From an uncultured Cryomorphaceae bacterium (GTDB lineage: Bacteria; Bacteroidota; Bacteroidia; Flavobacteriales; Schleiferiaceae): a stretch of DNA of 5,902 bases. Below the pieces are notes generated by a model, which made no database searches, was not told the origin of the DNA, and saw only the letters and a program-made list of their open reading frames with translations. The stretch is from contig CALCFH010000006.1 in NCBI GenBank assembly GCA_937900215.1, positions 1 through 5,902 on the forward strand, written 5' to 3'. Positions 1 through 5,902 of this stretch are shown here, piece by piece. The translations under genes were made by a program, and so were the position numbers. Every line of letters starts with the position of its first letter. Position 1 is the first letter of the stretch.

Positions 1-1575
1 AAGCTCTACTTTCTTCGGATCTACCATCACAAATTTCACCTCGGAAGGATGCCGTTTGTATAGCAAGGAAGTTAGAATGACGTTTAATCCAACCGATTTA
101 CCTTGCCCTGTTGCACCCGCCATGAGCAAGTGCGGCATTTTAGCCAAATCGGTTACATAGGTTTCATTGGAAATGGTTTTACCCAAAACGATGGGCAACT
201 GCATATCGGAATGCAAGAATTTCTCAGATGCTAGCACAGATCGCATGGAAACCATGCTGGGCTTTGCATTGGGCACCTCAATACCAATTGTACCCTTGCC
301 CGGTATAGGCGCAATAATTCGAATGCCTTCTGCCGAAAGACTCAGCGCGATATCATCTTCTAAATTTTTAATTTTAGAAATAAGCACTCCAGGGGCTGGA
401 ACAATTTCGTATAAAGTAACGGTTGGACCAATGGTAGCTTTAATCTTGGCAATTTCAATATTGTAGGTACCAAGGGTATGTACAATTCGATTCTTATTGA
501 CCTCTAGCTCCTCTTGGTCGATTTTTATATTGGTTGAGCCGTAGTCTTTCATCAAATCAAGACCAGGCATTCTAAATGAACCCAAATCGAGTTTGTGATC
601 ATACTCTCCCATTTCCTTCACCAGCTTTTTGTGAGCAGCCGAATCCAACTCATTCTCTGATAAAACTTCCTGCACCGTTAGCTCTAGTCCATCTCCTTCC
701 ATTGCATTGTCTACCTCTTCATGATTAGATGAATTTGTTTCAATCATTGGGCTTATCTCCTGGACTTCTTCCTCGAAAACCTCAATTTCCATTTCAGTAG
801 TAGGTGCACTCTTCGGTGGCTCTGCCTCAAACTGCTTTTCTACTTCAAGCGTAAAAACCGAATCTTCTTTTTCTTGAGGTTTATTGGATGAAAGGGGAGG
901 AGTGGATTTCCCTTTTTCATCTGATTCGACTTGATTTTGCTTCAGATCTTGGGCAGATTTTTCTTTTGGTTTAGGAATTAAATCTAAAATATGCGCAGAA
1001 GTCAATTTAAAAAAGAAAATTACAAAGGTTCCCAAGGTGGCAATAAGGAGAATACCCACTCCGAACGGACCTAAAACCTGGTAGAGGTTGGCGTAAATCT
1101 GCATTCCAGCCCCCCCCGCCAAAACCGGGTAATGAGCCCCCACAACCCATGCAGTAAAAACAGGAAACCATCCTAAAAAATACAAGGCATGGCGAAGTTG
1201 ACGCAGAAATTTCTTCTTAAATCCAAATCCAACCAACAAGCCAATACGAAACAACAGCAGTGGTAAAATCAAAGCAGCGAGACCAAAGGTTCTGTAAATC
1301 AGACTATGAGAAAGGGCCGCACCCATTTTGCCGAATACATTGCTCACGGTATAACTTTCGTTGGTGAGAAGTTCATAAAAAGAACCACTTACCTCGCTCT
1401 GATCAGATTGCCAATTGAAAAAGAAAGACAAGAGTGAACCGAGAAGAAAGAACGAGAGCATAATAAACAAAACACCTGCTGCCAATTGAAAGGTGTGATC
1501 TTTCAGGGCTTCCCTCCAAGAGGGTTCAGACGCTTCGCTTTTATTGGATTTTGTAACAGGCTTCTTGCCGGCCAT
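1..1575 (-). CDS. ftsK: FtsK/SpoIIIE-family DNA translocase, N-terminal 525 codons (3' end outside window)
   Basis: FtsK anchors in the division septum and pumps double-stranded DNA by ATP hydrolysis to clear the chromosome terminus before cells separate. The frame is open from the ATG at 1575-1573 to the window edge. About four membrane segments are visible (residues about 30-53, 86-118, 127-145, 165-189), as in FtsK N-terminal domains. A hydrophilic linker rich in Glu, Lys, Ser and Pro follows (about 190-325). The translocase alpha domain comes next (about 346-450, with PAPGV at 394-397 and beyond, and IPGKGTIGIEVPN ending at 436). The motor then begins, with Walker A GATGQGKS at 487-494 (Lys493) and the family motif FVMVDPKKVEL at 515-525. 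The Walker B block (DEFAD type) and the DNA-reading gamma domain lie beyond base 1. The ATG was chosen because no other ATG lies in frame upstream and MAGKKP is a usual basic start for the phylum. No Shine-Dalgarno site is evident. Family assignment is very secure. Confidence 0.96.
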   Translation of the reverse strand, partial: MAGKKPVTKSNKSEASEPSWREALKDHTFQLAAGVLFIMLSFFLLGSLLSFFFNWQSDQSEVSGSFYELLTNESYTVSNVFGKMGAALSHSLIYRTFGLAALILPLLLFRIGLLVGFGFKKKFLRQLRHALYFLGWFPVFTAWVVGAHYPVLAGGAGMQIYANLYQVLGPFGVGILLIATLGTFVIFFFKLTSAHILDLIPKPKEKSAQDLKQNQVESDEKGKSTPPLSSNKPQEKEDSVFTLEVEKQFEAEPPKSAPTTEMEIEVFEEEVQEISPMIETNSSNHEEVDNAMEGDGLELTVQEVLSENELDSAAHKKLVKEMGEYDHKLDLGSFRMPGLDLMKDYGSTNIKIDQEELEVNKNRIVHTLGTYNIEIAKIKATIGPTVTLYEIVPAPGVLISKIKNLEDDIALSLSAEGIRIIAPIPGKGTIGIEVPNAKPSMVSMRSVLASEKFLHSDMQLPIVLGKTISNETYVTDLAKMPHLLMAGATGQGKSVGLNVILTSLLYKRHPSEVKFVMVDPKKVEL

Positions 1576-1594
1576 TGACTCGATTCTAGAAATG

Positions 1595-1602
1595 CAAAAA
1601 TA
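1595..1602 (-). promoter_or_regulatory. Candidate -7 box for ftsK inside the upstream terminator T-tract
   Basis: Read on the minus strand, 1602 to 1595 is TATTTTTG, an exact match to the Bacteroidota -7 consensus TAnnTTTG. It lies 19 bases upstream of the ftsK ATG and inside the T-tract of the terminator of the preceding gene. No clear TTTG -33 box is seen at the usual 17-23 base distance, because that region is occupied by the hairpin. A T-rich tract can produce this match by chance, so the call is tentative. Confidence 0.3.
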
Positions 1603-1636
1603 ACAAATGGCCAAGCGGGAATCCGCTTGGCCATTT
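1596..1636 (-). terminator. Rho-independent terminator of the SRPBCC-GyrI gene
   Basis: A perfect 14-bp inverted repeat (arms 1605-1618 and 1623-1636, loop GAAT) has arms reading AAATGGCCAAGCGG on the plus strand. On the minus strand it is followed by TTTGTTATTTTTG, a broken T-tract. It begins 24 bases after the TAA of the 337-codon gene. The T-tract exists only in the minus direction, so the terminator acts on that gene and not on plus-strand transcripts. It ends about 20 bases before the ftsK start, so ftsK needs its own promoter or terminator read-through. Confidence 0.85.
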
Positions 1637-1660
1637 AAAGAGATACTAACGATTTCGGCT

Positions 1661-2674
1661 TTACTTAATTGGATAGGCTATTTCAGTGATCCATTTTGCC
1701 GCATCTGATTCATCTGCCGGACCTGTTACGTACATTTCTATAGCGGCGCCTGCCATTTCCAATCCGTTTGCCACCATATATTCTTCAATGGCATTATGGG
1801 CCATTCCGCTTCCTTCATAGGCTCCTTGATAAACTGCTTTCACAACTTTACCCCCACTGAAACTATCTTTTAGAACGGTCTCATTTCCTTCCTTGGAGCT
1901 GGTTGAGGCCAATACAACCTTGAACGAAGTAGAATCGGCTTCCATATTCCAAGTTTCATAAAAACACATCGGTGCTCCTGTTACGGTAGAGGCGTCTTCC
2001 GCTAAAAAGCCATATATACTCTCATAGGAATTTGATAAAATGTCTGGAGTCATTTCGCTAATTCGGATACTGTAAGGCATGTAGAAATACGTGAATCCTT
2101 CCATTTCTTCTTGAGTGAGAGAAAGCACCCTCCCTCCTGCTGGCTGCAATTCTGATTCTGCAATCGTCTTCAATTTAATTAAGCCCGAATCCAATTGATT
2201 GCCAAAAGCAGCGTCCATTCCGCCTGCCATCCACCTCATAAAGAATGGCATAGAGCCATAATTTTCCCATGAAATAGTCGTAACTCCATTCTGTTCTGAG
2301 AATAAAAAGTCGCTATTCATTTGTGATGAAAAGGGCTTCATGAAAGAGATCATCGAGGCTATTTTCACTCCAGGTTCTACGCTCAGTAATTCTATGGTTC
2401 CTTCTCCCGTTTCATTTCCAACCCAACGGTAATTCGCACCAGCACCTTCACGTATTTCACCGTATGTAATCACATTGGTTGAATCTACCAAATTCCAATA
2501 AGACCAACGTTCCCATTGCTCTAGATTGTTTACATACCTGCCAACCCATTCTGAAGGGGCTTCGATCTCTATTGATCGGGTTACTTTATAATCACCGGAA
2601 AGGGTGCTTAAGTAAATGACAAAAATGGCTACAAGTCCGAGGAGTACTAAAAGTACAATTTTTAAGGCTTTCAT
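1661..2674 (-). CDS. Membrane-anchored SRPBCC (polyketide cyclase-like) and GyrI-like domain fusion protein
   Basis: A complete gene of 337 residues. Residues 4-24 form one uncleaved-looking hydrophobic helix after MKALK, with the rest probably on the outer side of the inner membrane. Residues about 29-175 look like an SRPBCC/START-type ligand-binding domain: a YKVTRSIEIEAP start, a W-x2-W-x2-W cluster near 54-60, a central beta-rich part, and a closing helix with FGNQLDSGLIKLK. Residues about 183-337 match the GyrI-like (AraC effector-binding) fold: G193-F-T-Y-F-Y, EMYVTGP at 313-319, and WITEI..P at 328-335 containing the commonly conserved Glu331. Both folds bind small hydrophobic or cationic ligands in family members; the ligand here cannot be inferred. 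There is no DNA-binding domain, so a direct transcription role is unlikely. The ATG follows a good promoter by a leader of about 33 bases. Domain calls are from recognition of motifs; function is unknown. Confidence 0.88.
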   Translation of the reverse strand: MKALKIVLLVLLGLVAIFVIYLSTLSGDYKVTRSIEIEAPSEWVGRYVNNLEQWERWSYWNLVDSTNVITYGEIREGAGANYRWVGNETGEGTIELLSVEPGVKIASMISFMKPFSSQMNSDFLFSEQNGVTTISWENYGSMPFFMRWMAGGMDAAFGNQLDSGLIKLKTIAESELQPAGGRVLSLTQEEMEGFTYFYMPYSIRISEMTPDILSNSYESIYGFLAEDASTVTGAPMCFYETWNMEADSTSFKVVLASTSSKEGNETVLKDSFSGGKVVKAVYQGAYEGSGMAHNAIEEYMVANGLEMAGAAIEMYVTGPADESDAAKWITEIAYPIK

Positions 2675-2712
2675 ACTAGGTATTGTTTTTGGTTGAAATA
2701 TTCATTCGACCT

Positions 2713-2743
2713 CAAAATTAGACATTTAGCTGAAAGTTTCACA
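2713..2743 (-). promoter_or_regulatory. Bacteroidota-type promoter of the SRPBCC-GyrI gene
   Basis: On the minus strand the -7 box TAATTTTG (2720 to 2713) fits TAnnTTTG exactly. A TGTG (2743 to 2740) lies 19 bases upstream, three of four matching the TTTG -33 box at a normal spacing. Transcription would begin near 2708, giving a leader of about 33 bases to the ATG at 2674. The leader has no Shine-Dalgarno sequence, which is normal in this phylum. Confidence 0.55.
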
Positions 2744-2788
2744 TTTTTTTTCAATGGCTCCATTTCTTCCATAACAAAGCAACTTCGC

Positions 2789-2796
2789 TATCTTCG
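2789..2796 (+). promoter_or_regulatory. Weak candidate -7 box for the dipeptidyl-peptidase III gene
   Basis: TATCTTCG matches TAnnTTTG at five of the six fixed positions and lies 23 bases before the ATG at 2820. Upstream, TTTC and TTCC stretches around 2763-2770 are only partial -33 matches. The divergent gap of 145 bases must contain a plus-strand promoter, and this is the best candidate seen. The promoters of the two divergent genes do not overlap, and no obvious shared operator was found. Confidence 0.3.
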
Positions 2797-2819
2797 CTCT
2801 ATTATAAAAGCAGAGCAAT

Positions 2820-4856
2820 ATGAATAAAAATGTATGGAAACATATGAGTGCAATGGCAATAGCAATTACGCTTTCTTGTGGAGGACCAGAGGCGCAAATT
2901 GAACCTGAACAAAAAGCTGAATCTTCTGATTTTCAATGGCAAACAGAGCAATTTGCGGATATTAAAATTTTGCGATATCAAGTCCCTGGATTTGATCAAC
3001 TCAGCCTAAAACAGAAAGAATTAGTATACTATCTCACTCAAGCAGGATTGAGCGGAAGGGATATCATTTACGATCAGAATCACCGCTTTAATCTAAGTAT
3101 CCGCCGAGCCCTTGAGGGAATCTTCGCCCAATTTAAGGGAGACAAAAGCTCTGCAGATTGGATGGCTTTTGAGGTTTATGCAAAGCGTTTTTGGTTTTCA
3201 AACGGCATTCATCACCATTATTCTAATCAGAAACTCACACCCGAATTTAGTCGCGACTATTTTCAATCTCTCTTAGACGGAAGCCAACAGTCGCTATCTG
3301 AAGAAATCATGGAGCTAATTTTCAATCCATCTATTGATGCAAAAAAGGTCAGTAAGGATGGTAAAAGCGATCTTGTATTGTCATCTGCAGTAAATTTCTT
3401 TGATCCGGGTATATCACAAGCGGAAGTAGAGGCATATTATGCGTCTATCATGGATTCAAATGACGATAAGCCGGTATCATACGGATTGAATTCGAAAATA
3501 ATTCGCTTGCCCGACGGAAGCATTGCTGAAAAGGTTTGGAAGTTGGATGGAATGTATACCGAATCGATAGAACGCATTATTTTTTGGTTGGAAAAAGCCG
3601 CAACGGTTGCCGAAAATGAGCCTCAGAAAAAAGCACTCAACCTGCTTATTGATTACTATAAAACAGGTGATCTAAAGACCTGGGATGAATACAATATTGC
3701 TTGGGTAGAAGCCACAGAAGGAGATATTGACTACATCAACAGTTTTATTGAGGTATACAATGATCCTTTAGGCTACAAAGCCAATTATGAAAGCGTGGTT
3801 CAGATTAAAGATTTTGACGCCTCAGCCAGAATGAAAGTGGTGAGTGACAATGTTCAATGGTTTGAAGATCAATCGCCTATTATGGATGAACACAAAAAGG
3901 CAAATGTGGTGGGTGTAAGTTATAAAATGGTGAATGTAGCAGGTGAAAGCGGCGATGCGGCTCCCTCTACTCCCATTGGTGTAAATTTGCCAAACGCTAA
4001 TTGGATACGCACAGATCATGGAAGTAAATCGGTCTCTTTAGCCAACATTGAGCATGCATATGACAAGTCTTCTGGCACTGGATTCTTGCAGGAATTTGCA
4101 TTCAGCGCTGAAGAAATTGAAAGGGCAGAGAAGTATGCCGATTTAGCGGGCAAACTGCATACTGCTTTACATGAAGTAGTTGGACATGCCAGTGGTAAAA
4201 TCAACAAAGGGGTAGGCACTCCAAAAGAATCTCTGAAAAATTATTCTTCTACATTGGAAGAGGCGCGTGCCGATTTAGTTGCCCTTTTCTATCTACAAGA
4301 TGCCAAACTCATTGAAATTGGTTTGATGGAATCTCTTGAGGTTGGAAAAGCGGAGTACGATACCTACATCCGCAACGGAATGATGGTTCAGCTGAGAAGG
4401 TTGAAAATGGGCGAACAGTTGGAGGAAGACCATATGAGAAACCGTCAATTGGTTGCAAGCTGGGCCTATGAAAAAGGATTGGCTGAAAATGTAATCGAAA
4501 AGAAAACCGTAGAGGGTAAAACCTATTTTGTTATTACCGATTACGCTAAACTGCGTGTTATTTTTGGACAATTACTTCGTGAAATTCAAAGAATAAAGTC
4601 TGAAGGCGATTTTGCTGCAGGACAAGCTTTAGTAGAAAACTATGGCGTACAGGTAGACCCCGCTCTCCATCAGGAGGTTTTAGATCGCAGCGCAAAATTA
4701 GATAGCGCTCCTTATTCGGGCTTTATTAATCCACAATTGAGAACAATTGAAGAAAATGGAGTGATAACCGATGTGGTAATCGACTTCCCAAGCGATTTCC
4801 TAGAGCAGATGATGTACTATGGAAACACATATAGCTTCCTTCCAAATATGAACTAA
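2820..4856 (+). CDS. Dipeptidyl-peptidase III (family M49 zinc peptidase), probable lipoprotein
   Basis: A complete gene of 678 residues, close to the usual bacterial M49 length. DPP III removes dipeptides from the N-terminus of short peptides. The zinc motif H451-E-V-V-G-H456 is the M49-specific HExxGH (two His ligands, Glu452 as catalytic base). E480-E-A-R-A-D485 is the second motif and supplies the third ligand, Glu481 by analogy. Other family marks are GIHHHYS at 129-135, the FIEVYNDPLGY stretch ending at 319, TPIGVNLPN around 384-392 (substrate-binding strand region), and HMRNR from His538, matching the conserved His region of the catalytic lobe. The N-terminus has a short basic part and a hydrophobic stretch ending at ITLSC, with Cys20 as probable lipid attachment site. 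The lipobox is not canonical (Thr at -3, Leu at -2), but a GGPEAQ-type flexible tail follows. An envelope location is therefore inferred, as in many Bacteroidota homologues. It stands alone, with a divergent upstream gene and its own terminator. Confidence 0.95.
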   Translation: MNKNVWKHMSAMAIAITLSCGGPEAQIEPEQKAESSDFQWQTEQFADIKILRYQVPGFDQLSLKQKELVYYLTQAGLSGRDIIYDQNHRFNLSIRRALEGIFAQFKGDKSSADWMAFEVYAKRFWFSNGIHHHYSNQKLTPEFSRDYFQSLLDGSQQSLSEEIMELIFNPSIDAKKVSKDGKSDLVLSSAVNFFDPGISQAEVEAYYASIMDSNDDKPVSYGLNSKIIRLPDGSIAEKVWKLDGMYTESIERIIFWLEKAATVAENEPQKKALNLLIDYYKTGDLKTWDEYNIAWVEATEGDIDYINSFIEVYNDPLGYKANYESVVQIKDFDASARMKVVSDNVQWFEDQSPIMDEHKKANVVGVSYKMVNVAGESGDAAPSTPIGVNLPNANWIRTDHGSKSVSLANIEHAYDKSSGTGFLQEFAFSAEEIERAEKYADLAGKLHTALHEVVGHASGKINKGVGTPKESLKNYSSTLEEARADLVALFYLQDAKLIEIGLMESLEVGKAEYDTYIRNGMMVQLRRLKMGEQLEEDHMRNRQLVASWAYEKGLAENVIEKKTVEGKTYFVITDYAKLRVIFGQLLREIQRIKSEGDFAAGQALVENYGVQVDPALHQEVLDRSAKLDSAPYSGFINPQLRTIEENGVITDVVIDFPSDFLEQMMYYGNTYSFLPNMN

Positions 4857-4882
4857 AGTGGCCTAAATAGCTACTTTAACAG

Positions 4883-4911
4883 AGGCGGGCCAGTTGGCCC
4901 GTCTTTTTTTT
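4883..4911 (+). terminator. Rho-independent terminator of the dipeptidyl-peptidase III gene
   Basis: The hairpin has arms AGGCGGGCC (4883-4891) and GGCCCGTCT (4896-4904), nine pairs including one G-U, with loop AGTT. It is followed by an unbroken T-run to 4911. It lies 26 bases after the TAA. A weaker hairpin overlaps the stop codon (arms 4855-4861 and 4871-4877, seven pairs with one G-U) and may assist. Confidence 0.92.
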
Positions 4912-4995
4912 ACCCATTTTCAGGGATTTTTTTTTCACTTTATGTTAACAATATTTGAAAATCAGTAAATTAGTATAACCAAACCCCCTATTACT
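4912..4995 (+). promoter_or_regulatory. AT-rich upstream region of the two small genes; weak promoter candidate
   Basis: After the terminator there is a second run of nine T (4927-4935) and then AATATTTG (4950-4957), which fits TAnnTTTG except for its first base. TTTT at 4927-4930 would sit 19 bases upstream as a poor -33 box. Because a strong terminator precedes it, the small-gene cluster must start its own transcript in these 84 bases, but the exact box is uncertain. The leader before the ATG at 4996 (ACCCCCTATTACT) has no Shine-Dalgarno sequence. Confidence 0.3.
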
Positions 4996-5319
4996 ATGAA
5001 TACAAATTCCATCCACGCCGATATTAGAACCTTCCTAGTATCCGAATTAAATCTAATGTCCCAAGGGCAAAACGTTCAAGATTCTATACAATCGCTACAG
5101 CTTTGGCTCTGTCCGTTTTTAAGTCTCATGGAAAATGAAACAGAGCGTCATGCTCTGATCAATGAGCTAATCCTGGATGTGAAAGAGTTCAGGCTGATCA
5201 ACAAATACAAAAACATATACGGAGTTACGGTTCACTGCGATGAAAATTGCACTGAACTAACAGATAAGGTTCTGAGTTACTTATTTCAGAAGGCCAGTGT
5301 AGAGCGCTTGGCTTCTTAA
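4996..5319 (+). CDS. Unrecognised 107-residue cytoplasmic protein with an H-C-x3-C motif
   Basis: I do not recognise a family. The protein has no signal peptide or convincing membrane segment and looks mostly helical: about residues 5-22, 27-46 (amphipathic, with W37, C39, P40), 48-73 and 86-103. Between the last two lies a short beta-like stretch, YGVTVHCDENC at 75-85. The cluster His80-Cys81-x3-Cys85 plus Cys39 could bind a metal or form a disulfide, but no known motif matches. The ATG is the first in frame and follows a strong upstream terminator, so this is probably the first gene of a transcript. The next gene starts 6 bases after its stop, which implies co-transcription. Coding status is supported by the tight spacing and normal amino-acid composition. 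Function is unknown. Confidence 0.78.
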   Translation: MNTNSIHADIRTFLVSELNLMSQGQNVQDSIQSLQLWLCPFLSLMENETERHALINELILDVKEFRLINKYKNIYGVTVHCDENCTELTDKVLSYLFQKASVERLAS

Positions 5320-5325
5320 AACAGA

Positions 5326-5796
5326 ATGCGAATACTTCTAGCTCTTTTTCTATCTCTTTCTTTTTGCGACCTACTTGGGCAAGCTACCAAGGAAGATCTG
5401 CATGCAGTTCATACAGAACTAATTAGTCAAATTAAGTCTACTAAACAATTCAGAGAATTCTATCCAGAGTTAAATGACTATCTGTCTTTTGTAGACTCAC
5501 AAGTATTGAGTAGTGATCAGAAAGATCAGCTTAAAAAAGATGCAGTTAAAAGACATAAGCAATACCAAAGAGAATTTGAAGAAGGCGCCAAAGCTTGGGC
5601 AGACTATGTGGAAGAGCTTTTTGGCAAAGACAGTAAGGTTAAATTGCTGTCTGAAAAATTAGTAGCCCAAAAAGATGGCAGTTTAGAAGTAGAATTCATT
5701 CTAACAAATGAAGACAACTCAATAGAAGAACGCTTCCGATACACAGCCATATACGTTCAAAATTCTCTAAAGATCATTGATGGATTTTATTATTAA
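5326..5796 (+). CDS. Unrecognised 156-residue secreted protein
   Basis: I do not recognise a family. Residues 1-20 form a clear Sec signal peptide: Arg2, a hydrophobic core at 3-13, and LLGQA at 16-20. Cleavage is likely after Gly18, leaving an N-terminal Gln as often seen in this phylum, or after Ala20. Cys14 lies inside the hydrophobic part and is not in a lipobox context. The mature part is charged and helical to about residue 105, including a Lys/Gln/Glu-rich stretch at 62-85. It ends in a beta-rich tail (about 110-156) with SLEVEFIL, ERFRYTAIYV and SLKIIDGFYY. That tail recalls small NTF2-like or SnoaL-like sheets, but this is only an impression. It is spaced 6 bases after the preceding gene and 20 bases before the next start, so it sits inside a probable operon. 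It probably acts in the periplasm or outside the cell. Confidence 0.82.
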   Translation: MRILLALFLSLSFCDLLGQATKEDLHAVHTELISQIKSTKQFREFYPELNDYLSFVDSQVLSSDQKDQLKKDAVKRHKQYQREFEEGAKAWADYVEELFGKDSKVKLLSEKLVAQKDGSLEVEFILTNEDNSIEERFRYTAIYVQNSLKIIDGFYY

Positions 5797-5802
5797 TCAA
5801 GT

Positions 5803-5809
5803 AAAAGAG
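5803..5809 (+). promoter_or_regulatory. Purine-rich ribosome-binding site supporting the TTG start
   Basis: AAAAGAG lies 7 bases before the TTG at 5817. This is the most Shine-Dalgarno-like leader in the window and helps to choose TTG over other unusual start codons, since an in-frame TAA at 5802-5804 rules out any earlier start. Confidence 0.45.
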
Positions 5810-5816
5810 CAATACA

Positions 5817-5902
5817 TTGAAAAGACCACAACCGTCTGATTATGCCAGTTTCTATCATGGATATGTAGAGCAAATTGGAGATAAGAATCCCATTGAACTC
5901 CT
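5817..5902 (+). CDS. Probable DinB/YfiT-like family protein, first 28 codons (3' end outside window)
   Basis: From the TTG at 5817 the frame reads M-K-R-P-Q-P-S-D-Y-A, then FYHGYVEQIG and NPIELL, and stays open to the window end. The pattern of a K/N-R-P start, an aromatic-rich F-Y-x2-Y helix and an I-x-x-L segment resembles the first helix of DinB-superfamily proteins of Bacteroidota. These are four-helix proteins that bind a metal through His residues, often linked to thiol transfer or hydrolase activity. The metal-binding His residues would lie beyond the window. No ATG is available: an in-frame TAA at 5802 limits the upstream side, and the nearby ATGs are in other frames. The 20-base gap to the preceding gene suggests a shared transcript. 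The coding call is good; the family call rests on a short stretch. Confidence 0.6.
   Translation, partial: MKRPQPSDYASFYHGYVEQIGDKNPIEL

Noticed and set aside
167..466. Open frame of 99 codons on the plus strand
   Set aside because: It lies wholly inside the well-supported ftsK coding region on the other strand and has no recognisable domain.
2644..2656. GTAC-TAAAA-GTAC inverted and direct repeat
   Set aside because: It falls in the codons for the hydrophobic helix of the SRPBCC-GyrI protein, and the arms are only four bases, so codon use explains it.
2796..2816. GCTCT...AGAGC inverted repeat just before the dipeptidyl-peptidase III start
   Set aside because: A five-base stem with an eleven-base AT-rich loop is too weak to call a regulatory hairpin or operator.
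2802..4571. Several minus-strand open frames of 65-92 codons (2802-2999, 3822-4019, 4016-4219, 4293-4571)
   Set aside because: All overlap the dipeptidyl-peptidase III gene, mostly or entirely, and their translations look like antisense shadows of its codons.
4927..4935. Second T-run after the terminator, considered as another terminator
   Set aside because: No stable hairpin precedes it apart from the one already called. It more likely belongs to the AT-rich promoter region of the next gene.
5326..5370. Cys14 of the secreted protein considered as a lipoprotein attachment site
   Set aside because: The preceding residues (S-L-S-F) do not form a lipobox and a better signal-peptidase I site follows at LLGQA.

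Overview
The window reads as an ordinary chromosomal stretch from a member of the phylum Bacteroidota, possibly marine Flavobacteriales-like. The reasons are an AT-rich composition with clean coding frames, near absence of Shine-Dalgarno sites, promoter boxes that fit the Bacteroidota -7 consensus TAnnTTTG, signal peptides ending in G/A-Q, and a gene set (secreted M49 dipeptidyl-peptidase III, membrane-anchored SRPBCC-GyrI fusion, DinB-like protein opening with K-R-P) typical of that phylum. No tRNA, rRNA, insertion sequence, CRISPR array or phage gene was seen.

Layout. On the minus strand, bases 1-1575 hold the N-terminal 525 codons of an FtsK/SpoIIIE DNA translocase: four membrane segments, an acidic linker, and the start of the motor domain including Walker A. 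The gene leaves the window before the DEFAD-type Walker B. Upstream of it, still on the minus strand, is a complete 337-codon gene (1661-2674) for a membrane-anchored protein with an SRPBCC domain followed by a GyrI-like effector-binding domain. A strong 14-bp hairpin terminator (1605-1636) separates the two genes. A perfect TAnnTTTG box lies in its T-tract, so one gene's end may double as the next gene's start.

A divergent intergenic region (2675-2819) carries a good minus-strand promoter and a weaker plus-strand candidate. On the plus strand follows a complete dipeptidyl-peptidase III (2820-4856) with HEVVGH and EEARAD zinc motifs and a probable lipoprotein signal. A GC-rich hairpin and T-run (4883-4911) close it. 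Next comes a tight plus-strand cluster: an unrecognised 107-residue protein with an H-C-x3-C motif (4996-5319), an unrecognised 156-residue secreted protein 6 bases later (5326-5796), and, 20 bases later, the first 28 codons of a probable DinB/YfiT-like protein starting at TTG (5817 onward).

The genes do not form one evident pathway. FtsK serves chromosome segregation at division, DPP III peptide breakdown in the envelope, and the SRPBCC-GyrI protein probably ligand binding at the membrane. The least explained part is the small two-gene unit at 4996-5796. I found no strong evidence for a new defence or mobile system.
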